From contig NC_049566.1 of assembly GCF_013368755.1 (NCBI RefSeq), positions 4,278,001 through 4,342,000 on the forward strand: a DNA stretch of 64,000 bases, in the 5' to 3' direction. This DNA is from Talaromyces rugulosus. Taxonomy: Eukaryota > Ascomycota > Eurotiomycetes > Eurotiales > Trichocomaceae. Below are positions 38,942-50,616 of this stretch, one piece after another. The translations under genes were made by a program, and so were the position numbers. The number at the start of each line of letters is the position of its first letter. Within the stretch, counting starts at the first letter, position 1. Under the pieces are notes generated by a model. That model was not told the DNA's origin and did not search any database. It saw only the letters and a program-made list of their open reading frames with translations.

Positions 38942-40080
38942 GTTAGCAGTATGCTTCTCATAGGAAAAGTATCAAAGTTTCTCCTCTTACAGGGCTTCTG
39001 AACACGTCACTAGTACTGCTATCTTCTTTCTGTTGAAACTCCTTTCGCCAAAGCGGAACTCCACTGGGGTTGAGAAATTTTGTTGCAGTCTCAGGAAACA
39101 TGATCGAATCAAGGTAAAACCGTACGGCGTGACGACTGGTACATCAAGGTAGGTATGGCTTTTGTGCGACTTTTGCGATAAAACTTTTAGCTGCGGTGGG
39201 CTCCCACTTGTTAGTATATACCAGCTCGGATATATACGCCTGCTCGGCGTTCACTGCCATAACCGGGATGGCCTTGGCCGAACCAGCATCAAGTGATATC
39301 TGTCGACAGTGCAAATGTGATAATGCCTGATACGGTTGTAGTTGGCATGGAATTTTGAAAATAATGTATTCATGAGCAAGCTTGTCCGAGGCCTAGGTAT
39401 GCCGCGACCCACCATGTAAAGGGGGATATCATACCTGACCCGAAAAACATTTCCAACAACCTCTATCACCTTCAATGTTAGCACACTGTAACGAACTTTT
39501 TACGGCTAGGGATATATGTATTTCTACATGTAAACAGCTCGTTACAGCCTTTTGTTTATGATATTTAAATACGGATATATTTTTTTCACTTTGTGATCAT
39601 CGCACATCAACATTGACATCTGGAAATATATAACATGAACATAGAGGATTGACTCCCACTAGGCCAATTCCACCATACATATCAATTCAATGTTGATGTA
39701 GCCCCACACGAAATTAAATTTCCTGGTAGTTTGATACTCAATAATACCAATACTTATACTTAGGATTAAGGGCCTAGAAAGGGTTTGCATTCTTTAAAAT
39801 AACTGAATTGATATTGTAAATTGATAATTTTTTAAGGTCGCATGTGGGATGACTAGACGGATGGGTTCTCGCATCAATCCCCTTTTTATACCCAAAAGCA
39901 AATTTCAATGTTAAGTTTCCAAATATATAGGTATTACTGCTTCATATAAGTTAGAGGTTAAGTGTATGTTGATGAGTCTGCGTGTGATAAATGGGTAGGA
40001 TATTCATGATCTGGTTGGTCTTTACTGGGCGTCACGCCAAATCAAATATTTGAATTCTACTGCAGTTAACGATATCAAAA
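38942..40080. other. AT-rich intergenic region leading into transposon relic
   Basis: This stretch of 1.1 kb is very AT-rich from about 39500. CAACATTGACAT near 39606 recurs in reverse complement near 18852 (ATGTCAATGTTG) in the other AT-rich desert, so both may hold fragments of one old repeat, though a shared 12-mer is weak evidence. No gene was recognised. Confidence 0.35.
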
Positions 40081-40265
40081 ACTGCTATTACATGCTCGAG
40101 ATGGTATTGTTCTGCCTTGTATCTCTTAAGGTTCAACTAATGCCGAGTTCTTTGAAGACTTTATTAACCAGCTTCTCTAGCACTGTAAGAGGTATCCAGA
40201 GCTAAAGCTGGTGCTCGTTATAGATAATGCATCTTTCTATCACCCAGATCAACTTAAGCAGCTAA
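40040..40265 (+). mobile_element. Decayed Tc1/mariner-type transposase fragment
   Basis: One frame reads DGIVLPCIS-stop-GSTNAEFFEDFINQLL-stop-HCKRYPELK and then LVLVIDNASFYHPDQL. GSTNAxxFEDF and VIDNASFxHP are hallmarks of fungal Tc1/mariner DDE transposases, with the Asp at 40223-40225 being the second catalytic acid. The stops at 40127 (TAA where CAA for Gln is usual) and 40178 (TAG where TGG for Trp is plausible) are the C-to-T/G-to-A changes expected from repeat-induced point mutation. Terminal repeats and the rest of the element were not found. Confidence 0.7.
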
Positions 40266-40421
40266 GATCTCACGATACGGTTGGAGAAACCTAGGAAACA
40301 GCGTGGGCGCCCTCGTGATGCGCTATACCGCGTTAGAAATATACTCAAGATCAGGCCAGATCAAGTGTCGATTAAGTTACGTACTCTGAGAACCCCACAG
40401 AAGTGTATCAGGGAGATATGA
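40266..40421 (+). other. Open fragment with AT-hook-like RGRPRD
   Basis: After a stop at 40263 the frame is open for 51 codons, starting DLTIRLEKPRKQRGRPRD and ending with IREI and TGA. The RGRPR core resembles an AT-hook. There is no ATG. It may be the remainder of a second transposon or of the gene that the mariner-like element entered. Confidence 0.25.
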
Positions 40422-40677
40422 GGAACAGCTCAGTCCAACCTCCAGGAGGTTTCACGTGACGTGCCTATGTTGACGTGTTTCCAACACCAATCAAATTCCG
40501 ACGCTCTGTTCTCAGCCTAATGCCCCGCTTGACCTATCTCAATTTCCTTCCAAAAGATGACCTGGTGGATTTTAGGGCCGTCATAGCTACCGCTACTTAC
40601 TACGCGAAAAGAAGTTCAGTGATACGGCTCGTTCTCTATGAGTGTTTCCAATCCGGAATGAGGAAAGCTATGCGGAG

Positions 40678-41060
40678 ATGCCTCCACAGCCCCGTGATGA
40701 ATTCGAAATCGCAATGATCTGTACCCTTCCTCTAGAGGCCGATGCTATGGAAGTGTTATTTGATGAGCATTGCAATGAAATAGGACATATGTATAGGAAG
40801 CAAGTGGGTGATGTCAATACTAATTGAACAGGAAGAATGGATGATCACCATGTAATACTGGCTTGTATGTTGAGAATGGGAAATTGGAGATCAGCCGTCA
40901 CTTTAGCTTCATAGGCACTACGCTTTCCTTGACAGTAACCCAGGATTGGGAAGCTAAAGAGACGCACCTTTCCAGTAGTTGGCGGCGTTGCCCATGTCGG
41001 AGGGTTTCCTATTGGCCCCGCGCCGTAGAATTGATAGTGTATCATGCATAGCGGCCCTTG
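40678..41060 (+). pseudogene. Dead N-terminal fragment of a PNP-domain (NLR-like) protein
   Basis: The ATG at 40678 gives MPPQPRDEFEIAMICTLPLE and runs to GDVNTN with a stop at 40825. DFEIAIICALPLEADAVEALFDE-like openings are diagnostic of the nucleoside-phosphorylase (PNP_UDP_1) domain of fungal NLR-type proteins. Homology seems to continue after the stop (TGRMDDHHVILAC), and a VVGGV-like block follows in another frame near 40977. It is thus a decayed copy just upstream of the fuller PNP gene at 41221, probably a tandem duplicate. Confidence 0.6.
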
Positions 41061-41220
41061 ATGCCTTACGCTTTACTAATGGTTTATCAAGTCGACGAGG
41101 CTGAGCAAAGTGTGTTCTAATGCAACATCGCGAGACAGGGTATCTACAACACTCCCGCAAACCTGATATAAGGTATAGGTACTTTGAACCTCAATATATA
41201 ACATTTTACAAACTGCAACA

Positions 41221-44200
41221 ATGATGAAACAAACAAAAAAAGGGTGTCCCCAACGCAATGCTTATTTGGTTGGCTGGGTTTGTTCGCTAGATATCGAATA
41301 TGTCGCAGCGCGGGCGATGCTTGATGAAGAACACGAGAAATTTGGACTTGATGGAGATGATACGAACATATACACGCTCGGTCGCATTGACGAGCATAAT
41401 GTTGTAATAGTCTCTCCATCAGCAGGCGAAAAACTAGGACGTCCAGCCGCAACCGTTGCTGCTCAAATAAGATCTTCTTTCCCGTCTATTCAGTTCGCCT
41501 TGATAGTTGGGATCGGAGCAGGTGTCCCAACAGCAAAAGCAGACATACGTCTAGGTGACGTGGTTGTTAGCCAGCCAAATTCATTGAATGGTGGAATAGT
41601 GAAATATGCCCTTGGAAAAGAACCGAATGAACAGAAACAGACTGGGCATGTACCCCCAAGCGTTCTACAAAATGCTATCTCAGTCCTGCGAACCGCCCAA
41701 GTTTGGCCAAGCGACAGGTTCATGAAATTCGGGTACAGGCTCCGCGAATTTCCCATGTTTAGACGCGAAAATACGGGACCTGATCTCTTATTTGAAGCAG
41801 GTTATCCCCATGTTGGGGGGCCGGATTGTCGAAGGTGCGATCGAATGAACTTGGTGGAGCGGAAACCAAGGTCTGAGAAAGTCAAGGTTCACTACGGCAC
41901 GATTGCATCCAGTAATCGTGTTATAAGGGATGCTATTGTGAGGGACAAGCTCAGCTCGCATCTAGGCGGGGTCCTTTGCATTGAGATTGACGCAGCCGAT
42001 CTGATGAATATAATCCCATGTCTTCACATTCGAGGCATATGTGATTACGCTGATTCGCACAATAATAGTGCTTGGAAGCCATATGCGGCAGGATCAGCCG
42101 CAGTTTATGCGAAGCAGCTACTGTCTGTGATAGACTCATTGGATACAATGACGCTTCTCTTGGATCAAAATGGAGCGGATTTTCCAATTTCTGAAGAGAT
42201 TGTTAAGATGGCATTAGCACATCGCGATGCAGTGGCCCTAATAGATCGTCTTCTTGACAAAAGAGGAGTGGACTTTCCAATCTCTGAAGAGACTGCCAAA
42301 ATAGCAGCATCAAATTCATCAAGTGCAAGGGAGGCGGTAGAGCTTATTAGTAAAAGCCCTGGGGATATGTTTTTTGATCAGAAGTCTGGTGGTGCATCTG
42401 ATTCAGAATCAGAGATCTTTTCATTACCAAGCGTGCAGTCCACTGCAGTTACTAACAACAGTTCCTTCACACAAGCCGAGATACGAAAGGCTACTGATAA
42501 ACTCGTCGATATCTTCCTGGGAAACGATGAACTTAATAATTTATATAAACTGGCTATGAATGATCAACGGATTGGCCCTGACCGATTTGTCCGCAATTTT
42601 AAGAGATTGCTCCAAGCATTCTCGAGGAATTTGAAAAAAAGAAAGTCAAGAGGCATCCCATTACGAATTGGCGAAATTTGTTTCGCTAAAAGCCGGTTTC
42701 GTGGCTTCTAAAGTCCAACATATTCTCAAACCGGGGCTTGACAGCCGTAACACCATCATGCCCAGCAATATGGAAGAGGGGCCAGCACAAGAGACAGTGG
42801 ACCAACCTTGGATAGCGGACTGTCTGTTCAGGGAAATGAATATACCACCCTCATTGATGAAGAGTCAGACGAAGATCATTTTGTCACGCTATTGACCAAT
42901 GGACGAGACTTCCTTGTGGACAGCAATGCGTTTAAAGAGTTGCTTGAAGACCTTCGAAAGTTTGTTCAACCATCTCACAAGCAAGATATTAGGCTCAGTG
43001 CGCTAGCCTCAAGTGAGACTGATCTTGAAACCTTTGCTGAGTTAGTACCGGAACCCTATTTGAGCTTAGTGATGAAGATATCTCGAATAGTAGAAGCGCT
43101 CCTCTCTTGTCTGGGGGTCAAAGAGAAAGGTATACCGCGAGGCCATCAGCGCATTAGGTGGATAAATGTACGTGTCTTCGATGTACCCCTTTCTTAGAAT
43201 TTATCAAGCCCAGTCACATGCTTAAACAACCAAGGCAAGAGGTGAACATCTTTATGATGACTATATTGAACACGACCAAGGCTCCCTACAAGCAATGCAA
43301 GATTATTTGAATACGTCAGCGTATAAAATAAAAACAGCGACCGAGAGTGGTAATGATTATATATCCCCTCATCCTTCCCGGTTCCATAATCTCAACAGCA
43401 GTTCAGCAGCAGGAAACATCTCTAATACTGGTGATGTTGTCGGCCATCTACACAATACCACCACCAATACTGTAAATGGCTGTGCTATACAAGATATAGA
43501 GCTTGGCGAGCTTCCAGGCAGTACAAGTACACTGCATCTTCTTCTCTGTATGGAAAATGGGAGATATGGTGCTAAGCTCCATCAAGAGGTTATTACACAC
43601 GTTATGGATGATCGAGAGCTTTTCCATGCATTGAAACGCATCTATTACGAGCAAAGAGGGAAATCAAAACCATATTGGTCTTTGAGAACAATTGACAGTA
43701 TCCATTTCATGAAGGTATGTCAGTTTTGAGAAATCCTACGAGATCAAGATAGTATAAAGGTTAGCCGTTCTAATAACGAGTTAAAAAGTTCACATACGGG
43801 GGCCACCGATATGTCGATGTGCGATGTCATGAGGAAATTTGTGAAAATGGAGAGCTTTGCAAATGTATACCGCCAGCTAATCTTGTCCACCCAAATGGAA
43901 CAGAATATGAATGTCGCCCAATACCACCCAAACTGTCACCCCCGGTTGGGCCGCGAATGTTAATGGACTTATTTACCCATCCTAATGACTTACAGCCTAA
44001 TAATACGTTGGTTATTCAGCAGCTTCCGAAAAGGACCTGTGGAGAACTCAAATCTGATCATGTCGAATTTAAAGAAGCATGGGAGATATATTATAAAGAA
44101 GACTGGGACCGGTTCAAGGTTTGCTGGATTCTTGCGATTGGCTTTTTCCCTCCCAGCTTGTTATTCGGATTGTTGTGGGGGATTCTAAAGAAGGATCCTC

Positions 44201-44286
44201 AAGGCTCATTTGGAATAGCGGCTTGGCGGATGGCAGGATCTGTGATTGTGACCGGGATTTTCGGGACTCTTTCGCAAAATTTGTGA
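41221..44286 (+). pseudogene. PNP-domain/repeat/two-TM NLR-like fungal protein, frameshifted
   Basis: The ATG at 41221 opens a PNP_UDP_1-type domain (AYLVGWVCSLDIEYVAARAML; VGIGAGVP; GRIDEHNVV). Two short repeats follow, LLDQNGADFPISEEIVKMA and LLDKRGVDFPISEETAKIA, and then a helical region. Family-like sequence continues to 44286, ending in two hydrophobic helices with KKDPQGSFGIA between them. Introns 43168-43234 and 43715-43788 restore RIRWIN-ARGEHLYDDY and HFMK-FTYGGHRYVDV. Two frame changes are not explained by introns. One is at the A7 run 42634-42640 (removing one A would continue into ESQEASHYELAKFV), the other lies between about 42751 and 42895. PNP domains in fungal NLR-like proteins are thought to act as effector domains in allorecognition or immunity. 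It is a recent pseudogene or carries sequence errors. Confidence 0.7.
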
Positions 44287-45428
44287 CATAGCAACCAGTA
44301 ACTTTATATAATAAAGGATACCATACTGACAGCCTTAAAATGTTAGTAGCCAATCGGAGAATAAAGACAGAAAGAATTATATAACAATAAAGTAATACTA
44401 TATCCTCCTCTTATTAAAATCCAACTGGAATATGTTAAAAAAATCAAAAACAAATAAAGATGATCCAATATAGAAAAAATGAAGTATATGGTTAATATAT
44501 AGAGTAAATAAAGGGTTTAACCGTATTTCACCTAGATCTAGGATGTAACTACCATAGCTTTATACCTTTTATTTGATCAATCATATATTGTTTACTCTAA
44601 TTAATCTATTAGAAAGAGCATAATTAAGATGAAAAGAGAGAACTTGACTGCGTATATACTAGTATCTATTATTTTAAACGTAGATTTAGGTGTATTATCG
44701 TATTTGTGTAATATGTACAAATGACTAATAGACTATGCAATAATATTGTTTTCTAGGTATAAGCAATTTTATAAAGATTATAATGTACAGCTCATTTTTT
44801 TTGTAGCACGACTAGCAGTCTAGAATGGGCGTCAAAGCTACGACATTATCCCAGAATCATAGGATTGTAAAGAATGTAAGGAATGAGGCTTATATACAGG
44901 CAGTGAAGATATTCAACATCGATTTTTCTTCAGAAAATATGCCGTTTCTGTATTGCCTTTTATGGGGACATTCTGAATATCACCCAACAAGTCGTTCTTC
45001 AATGTGCCTGTAGCATGCTGGGGTTTTCTCCTAGTATGTGCCAGCTCCGTTAAATGTCGTTGGTATGACAAAAGATTGGAATACTGACTTTAGTTCTGTA
45101 TGAGATTAATCAAATAGTCACGTATTGATTGACTGCTGCTATTGGACACTTTCACCATCCGAAACACTAGCTTAGCCACTTATTTCGGTGCAAGTCCTCT
45201 GAACCCTGAAATCTCCCTTGCATCATACAATACAACTGGGTTCTCCAACTGAGGTTATGGAAAGAAAAAGCAGCAGTGCCGGTTAAGCGTGAATAATAGG
45301 ATGGTGTCAAATTGTCAACAAGCAAAGACCCCTGTAAACAAACACTCAACAGTGGCACAATAAAACTCGAGAGAAATTAGCTAAGAATGATTTGATATAG
45401 AACCAGTGGATAACCAAGACGGCGGTAT
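44287..45428. other. AT-rich intergenic region
   Basis: This stretch of 1.1 kb, very AT-rich at 44340-44800, lies between convergent genes. The AT-richness next to a transposon relic and broken genes fits RIP-affected sequence. No complete gene or RNA was recognised; a 62-codon frame at 44825-45013 has no domain. Confidence 0.4.
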
Positions 45429-46946
45429 TCAGCACGAAGAAATTTGGCGTCGTGAAACCATTAAAAAGAGAACCCAACTGGACAAACACAGGAGCAGCAG
45501 CAATAAAACCATAGGTTGCAGGATTTGGAGGCCAACAAGCTTTGCCAGTGCCCCTGTTATGAAAGGAAACACGCAGCCACCCGCACTCCCGAGAGCGACG
45601 GCAATCCCAATGCCTGAAATATGCAGATGCTTTGGTAAAAGGTCGGCAAACGCGATGACGGCTTCAGGGAACAAGGGGCCGAGGAAAAATCCGAGCAAGG
45701 CCACTGCAACGACAGATACCGTGAACTCCTTTACTAGCCAAAAGGTGATGTGGCAAATGATACACGCGGTCACGTAAACAAGTACCGTGTACTTGCCGAT
45801 ATTGAGATAGCTCGTCACGAAACCGAGGAGGACACGGCCTACGGTGAGTCCAGCCCAGTACACAAAGTTGGCTATCCCGGCTGCGAATGGAGGGACAACT
45901 CGTTCGCGGACTAGGAAGGTAAACACCCAGCCTCCGAAAGTGATCTCGACGCCGGCATAGAGAAATATGAATAGGCAAATAATCCACGTGGCGCCATAGC
46001 TCAGCGACTGGATTGTCGGGCTCGCGCGCAAAGCTTTCCACCAGGAGACGGCGTCCCTGTCGGTGTGAAGCTCCTTTGTGACGGGGCTTCCTCGCGCCGA
46101 CCAGAACGCAGTAGTTAAAGCCAGAATTTCAATGATAGAGCCACCCGCCATGATATAGTAGAACTGATACCAGTGCCATCCACGGTGCGTGATCAGCGAG
46201 GTAGCAGTTAACGGGGCCAATGCTGCCCCCAGACCATAGAAACCATGCAGGATACCCATCAATTGGCTACTGTCTTCCATGACGCCGATCCACGCGTTCC
46301 ATGCTGCATCTAAAAGTCCACTGCCTAATCCAGCCAGGACAAAAAGAACAACCAGTACAGGGTAAGGAGGATGCTGTATCGCAATGGTATAAGCTAGGAC
46401 GTGAAATCCAGATCCCAGAAAGGCCACCCCCCGTTGTCCAAATCGCGCATGAATCCAGTTGCTCACAAGAGCAGCAGCGACATATCCTAGACAAGGGAAA
46501 AGAAATACCATAGACACAGAAGCATAGTCTAACCCGTAGTGATCACACAGCTGCATATCACAGTTAGTCAATCCCGTCATTGGCGAAACTCTGGGGTAGG
46601 ACGGCTCTCCATATGATAGGATGAGAGGGGATTGATTTCACATACGTAAGGGACCAAGGCCTAAAAGGAACGGTCATGTTAGCGCAGGCCTTGCAAAACC
46701 TTTGGGGACGGGGAGAGGTAAACATGGACGTACACCATATATTGCATCATTTGCACCGACCACGATAAAACTGAAGAAGGCCGCGAGAATGCGCCAAGCA
46801 TTGATGATTGGATTGTGCCATTTTTGCACTGCGTGTTCAGGCTCTGATTTGGGCAGGGCCTCACCATTTACATATCTGCCTGCTGCCTCGCTCACCGATT
46901 GTAGAAGAGGGGTTGTAGCATCAACTGAAAGGGTAGAAGACGACAT
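45429..46946 (-). CDS. MFS transporter, fungal Bsc6/FucP-like type (paralogue 2)
   Basis: Inferred introns are 46661-46733 and 46551-46645, giving 449 residues with about 12 hydrophobic helices. It is clearly paralogous to the MFS protein at 7957-9486. Shared blocks include IVVGANDA.YGAL.P, G.GL.DAAW.AW.G, LLPKHLH.SGIG.A.ALG and GFF.GPLFP. As in paralogue 1, exon 2 is a 15-nt microexon (46646-46660, encoding ALVPY) between two introns at the same codon positions. Paralogue 1's third intron is absent here. The substrate is unknown. Position next to two aminotransferases suggests transport of an amine, amino acid or derived acid, but that is inference. The ATG at 46946 is chosen because upstream in-frame sequence is not protein-like. 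Confidence 0.86.
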
Positions 46947-47749
46947 TGTGCTAGAGCTGTAACTCCTGCAGTCCAACTGGGGGAATGAATGAGGCGAAAT
47001 CTCTCTGCTGAAGATGGTGAAAGTGAGTTTGTAAATTTCGGGGTCGAGATTTCTCCGGCCGCCAGAATCCCCTGATTTGGTTGAGCCAACCAGGAACCAG
47101 CCACTGCGTTCGGTTCGTAGCAGGAAAAACTCTGTATATCCCCTCAAAGTATCCTGAATTGAGAGGTTTTGCTGATTCTGAGTCTAGATTGTATTGCGCC
47201 GACCATAGACAGACCTTATTCTCTGAGCATCAAGACGGCTGGGGCTGGAGCTCCAGCCTAACCCGGCGTTGTTGCTACCGTAAATCATGCAGAGCCATTG
47301 ATTTAGAGGGTGTGATTGGGACAATGTAACTGCATCCGGAGCAGATCTGTCATATAGGTGTGGAGATGATGTGAGAGCCATCGAAAGGTTCAGAGAGAGA
47401 AGTAACGTTCACACTATTCTTACTTGTATGAAACCAGTGAATGGCATATCGGCAATATTGGGAAATACTACCTCAATGTCAACTGGTATCACAACGTTGA
47501 CGAAAGCGAACATCATCAGCTCTCCCAAATCATGTGGCGTTCTCTCGAACCTTTCTCGCCATTGCATGATCGTGAAATGCAACCGTTACTGTATAGAGGA
47601 GATGAAACTTTGTTCCTGATGTTTTATATCTAGAGCTATGCCTAGCTCATTGCTCTGGGAACATACGTTCTCCCCAAAATTCCCAAGGCAAGAGACCAGA
47701 ATCTGAATTTACAGTACCCGGGCTTTGACTGTCAAGAATATCCTATACC
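46947..47749. other. Divergent promoter region MFS 2 / class III aminotransferase
   Basis: Here 0.8 kb separate two divergent starts, consistent with possible co-regulation. No RNA, repeat or additional gene was recognised. Confidence 0.45.
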
Positions 47750-49311
47750 ATGGGTTCCTACGAAGAAAACTTGGACACTTACTTGTATCAATGTGTGACT
47801 GGAGGTCCACAGGCTGCCACTGCGAAGTCAGCTGAAGGCCTGTATTTTACTCTGGAAGATGGCCAAAAGGTCATGGATGCAACGGGGGGTGCAGCGGTTT
47901 CGGCCATCGGTCATGGCAACAAAACCGTGCGAGAAGCCATCATTCGTCAGCTGGATACGGTGACTTACGCTCATCCTGGGTATTTCTCGAACGCTCCTGC
48001 CCGGGAACTGGCAGACTGGCTGGTCGCATCGACTGGCGGGCAAATGTCCCGGGCCTGTATCCTGGGATCCGGTTTGTGGCCCCTTCGCCCATTTACCTCG
48101 CTCTGTTCCGGTGTACTTTCTGCTTCGTGGCTGCCGTATATGTGTACTAATGTCGGTGAGGTAATAAACAGGCTCTGAAGCGGTTGAAGCGGCGTTGAAA
48201 CTGGCCTACCAGTACTTCGCCGAATTGACACCGCAGTCGCCCCGAATCAACTTTATTTCGCGACGGGGCTCATGGCATGGTTGTACCATCGGTGCTCTGT
48301 CCGTAGGCGATATCAAGTCCCGAACCACGCTCTTTGAGCCTCTTCTGCTGAAGAATGTCAGCAAGGTGTCCCCCTGTCATCCGTGGCGCGACATGAGGAA
48401 AGGGGAAACCGAGGAGGCGTATGTGGCTCGGCTGAAACAGGAGCTAGAAGATGAATTCCAGAGGCTCGGTCCAGAAACGGTTTGCGCCTTCATCGTGGAA
48501 CCGATGGTTGGCACGGTAAGCTAGCCACCTCAAGACTGACAATCTCCGGAGAGTGTATGCTAATTAGCCAATTTCTGCTACTCTCCAGGCCCTCGGCTGT
48601 GTTGTGGCGTTGCCGGGCTATCTACGCGCCATGAAGGAAGTCTGTGATCGCCACGGTGCCCTGATCATCTTCGATGAAATAATGTGTGGACTCGGTCGCA
48701 CCGGGGCCCAGCATGCCTGGATGCACGACGGGGTGGTCCCTGATATCCAGACCGTTGGTAAGGTGCTGGGAGGCGGATACGCTGCGATATCCGCCATGTT
48801 GGTTAACGACCGGGTAATTCGGGGCTTACAAGAGGGCAATGGAAGCTTTATTCATGCCCAAACCTACCAGGCACAACCCCTGACCTGTGCAGCCGCGCTA
48901 GCTACCCAGCAGTACATCCAGGCGAACAACCTAGTCGAGAATGCTCGCTGCATGGGAGAATACCTCGGAAAAGAACTCCAGCAGCATCTGATGGACCACC
49001 CTCTGGTGGGCGACGTCCGTGGACGAGGACTCTTTTGGGCTGTGGAGCTCACGCAGGATAAGATCACCAAAGCTCCTTGGGACCCACGACTAAACCTGGC
49101 CAAACGCATCCGGTCTCGGGGACTGGAAAAGGGATATGACATATGTATTTTCAGTGCTACTGGGGCCGCAGATGGTTGGAATGGAGACCAATTTCTCTTG
49201 GCACCGCCTTACATCGTGCAGAAGCAGGACGTGGACGAGATCGTCACGCGGGTGGTGAAAGTCATGAACAGCGTTTGGGAAGACATCGAGCCCATAGTAA
49301 GTGGTAGGTGA
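47750..49311 (+). CDS. Class III (omega) aminotransferase
   Basis: Inferred introns are 48072-48171 and 48516-48588, giving 462 residues. Class III features appear in order: DGQKVMDATGGAAVSAIGHG, GSEAVEAALKLA spanning the first splice junction, VEPMVGT then ALGCV across the second, the PLP-contact Asp 251 in IIFDEIMCGLGRTG, and the PLP lysine in TVGKVLGGGY (Lys 280). Enzymes of this class move an amino group from omega-amino acids, GABA, ornithine derivatives or amines to a 2-oxoacid. The fungal subgroup with this start is often annotated simply as aminotransferase, so the substrate is open. No mitochondrial presequence is visible. It lies convergent with the (R)-amine transaminase-like gene and divergent from an MFS transporter. 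Confidence 0.9.
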
Positions 49312-49650
49312 TGTCTTTAGGGTTGGTTACATTAATATTGCTATACATCCAATACCGCAAACGGTTGTTTGTTCTAGGTTTTATTATTCCTACAGTTTAA
49401 CGATGGCAGCAGAGGAACCTTGAGGGGTCCAAGGAATTAATATTAATGCAAGGCAATTGACAGGGCAATTTTCATGACAGTTCTCCATGTAACCTCGTGT
49501 GTTGAACAGCAGTGATTCTCATCTACTACTTGTAACGCAAGGGATGTGAAGACCCTGGATGTGCTCATAACATGTTTTTATTCAAACTTATACATACATA
49601 CATACAGAAAAAAAAAATTGAAACAGGGCAAAGACAAGAAACAGTCGGTT
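49312..49650. other. Convergent 3' region
   Basis: This stretch of 0.34 kb is AT-rich, with an A9 run near 49610. It is presumably the overlapping 3' UTR regions of two aminotransferase genes. Confidence 0.5.
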
Positions 49651-50616
49651 CTACTCATAGTCAACCGGAATACTATATGATGAGTCGTAGTGTATGGCCC
49701 AGTAACCGTCCCAGATCTTCTTGGTGATGGGACCAACCTTACCATCATTGACGGGCTGGCCGTCTAGCGACGTGATTGGCATGATCCCACCAGCTGTGGT
49801 ACTCATAAAGAGTTCATCACAATGATAAACCTGTTCTATCGGGACAACCTGAAGACGGACCTCAATCTTGGAGGTTCGCGCAACATCTATCACACTCTGG
49901 CGGGTAATGCCACGTAGCACGCCCCGGTCTGGCGTGTAGAGGACGCCATCCTTGACGAGAAAAACGTTGAAGCCCGATCCTTCGGTGAGGTTAGTGTCTC
50001 CATCGGTAAGGAAAGGATAAGTGGCGCCTCTGTCCATCGCTTCAAACAATCCTCTCGTCAAGTCTCCCCACTGCAAATTCTTGATTGTCGGATCAAAAGC
50101 CCCAGGAGGGGTTCGGCGCACAGTGCGTGCAACCACCGCGTTACCTCCAGTAGGCTGCTCGTCTGGATTCATCACCCAGACATAAGGAAGGATAAGCAGG
50201 TATAGATTGTTTTTCCACAGATCCTCTGGTTTAGAGCCTCGAACACCCACGAGACCGCGCGTGACGATTAGCTCTACAAAGCCGTCGCGAATCCCACTCT
50301 TGACTGCCATTTGCGTCAAAATCGACTTTACTTTGGTCAGTGGAATTGGGAACTTGAGTCGCATTTTGTCGCAGCTCTCAGTGATCCGCTTTAGGTGATC
50401 ATCGAGCCGGAAGAAGCGGCCGTCCCAGAGCGTGGTCACATCATAGGTAAGGTCGCTATGCATGAACCCTTCATCGAGAAGCGGTATGCGGGCCTCCTTG
50501 GGCTTGACAAATTCCTCTTCAATGTAAGCAATGCCTTTTGCGAACGGGTTTTCACTCTTTTCTAACTGTTCCTGGCGGGCGTAGTATCCCGCAAACACCT
50601 TGTTCATGGACGCCAT
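49651..50616 (-). CDS. Fold-type-IV aminotransferase, (R)-amine transaminase-like
   Basis: The product is uninterrupted, 321 residues from the ATG at 50616. That start gives [15 protein letters not shown], as in characterised Aspergillus (R)-amine transaminases of about 325 residues; an upstream ATG at 50793 adds 59 unrelated residues and is rejected. Fold-IV motifs include [30 protein letters not shown] with the PLP Lys 179, [12 protein letters not shown] and [11 protein letters not shown] at 113-115 and GVRG with Arg 126 match the (R)-amine transaminase pattern rather than branched-chain or D-amino-acid aminotransferases. It should transfer amino groups from (R)-configured amines. The natural substrate in moulds is not established. 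Neighbours on the same strand are a HAD phosphatase and a DyP peroxidase. Confidence 0.9.
   Translation of the reverse strand: MASMNKVFAGYYARQEQLEKSENPFAKGIAYIEEEFVKPKEARIPLLDEGFMHSDLTYDVTTLWDGRFFRLDDHLKRITESCDKMRLKFPIPLTKVKSILTQMAVKSGIRDGFVELIVTRGLVGVRGSKPEDLWKNNLYLLILPYVWVMNPDEQPTGGNAVVARTVRRTPPGAFDPTIKNLQWGDLTRGLFEAMDRGATYPFLTDGDTNLTEGSGFNVFLVKDGVLYTPDRGVLRGITRQSVIDVARTSKIEVRLQVVPIEQVYHCDELFMSTTAGGIMPITSLDGQPVNDGKVGPITKKIWDGYWAIHYDSSYSIPVDYE

Noticed and set aside
38955..39101. 47-codon frame upstream of the aminotransferase as its first exon
   Set aside because: The obvious GTAAGA donor gives the wrong phase with the available acceptor. Kept only as a possible uORF.
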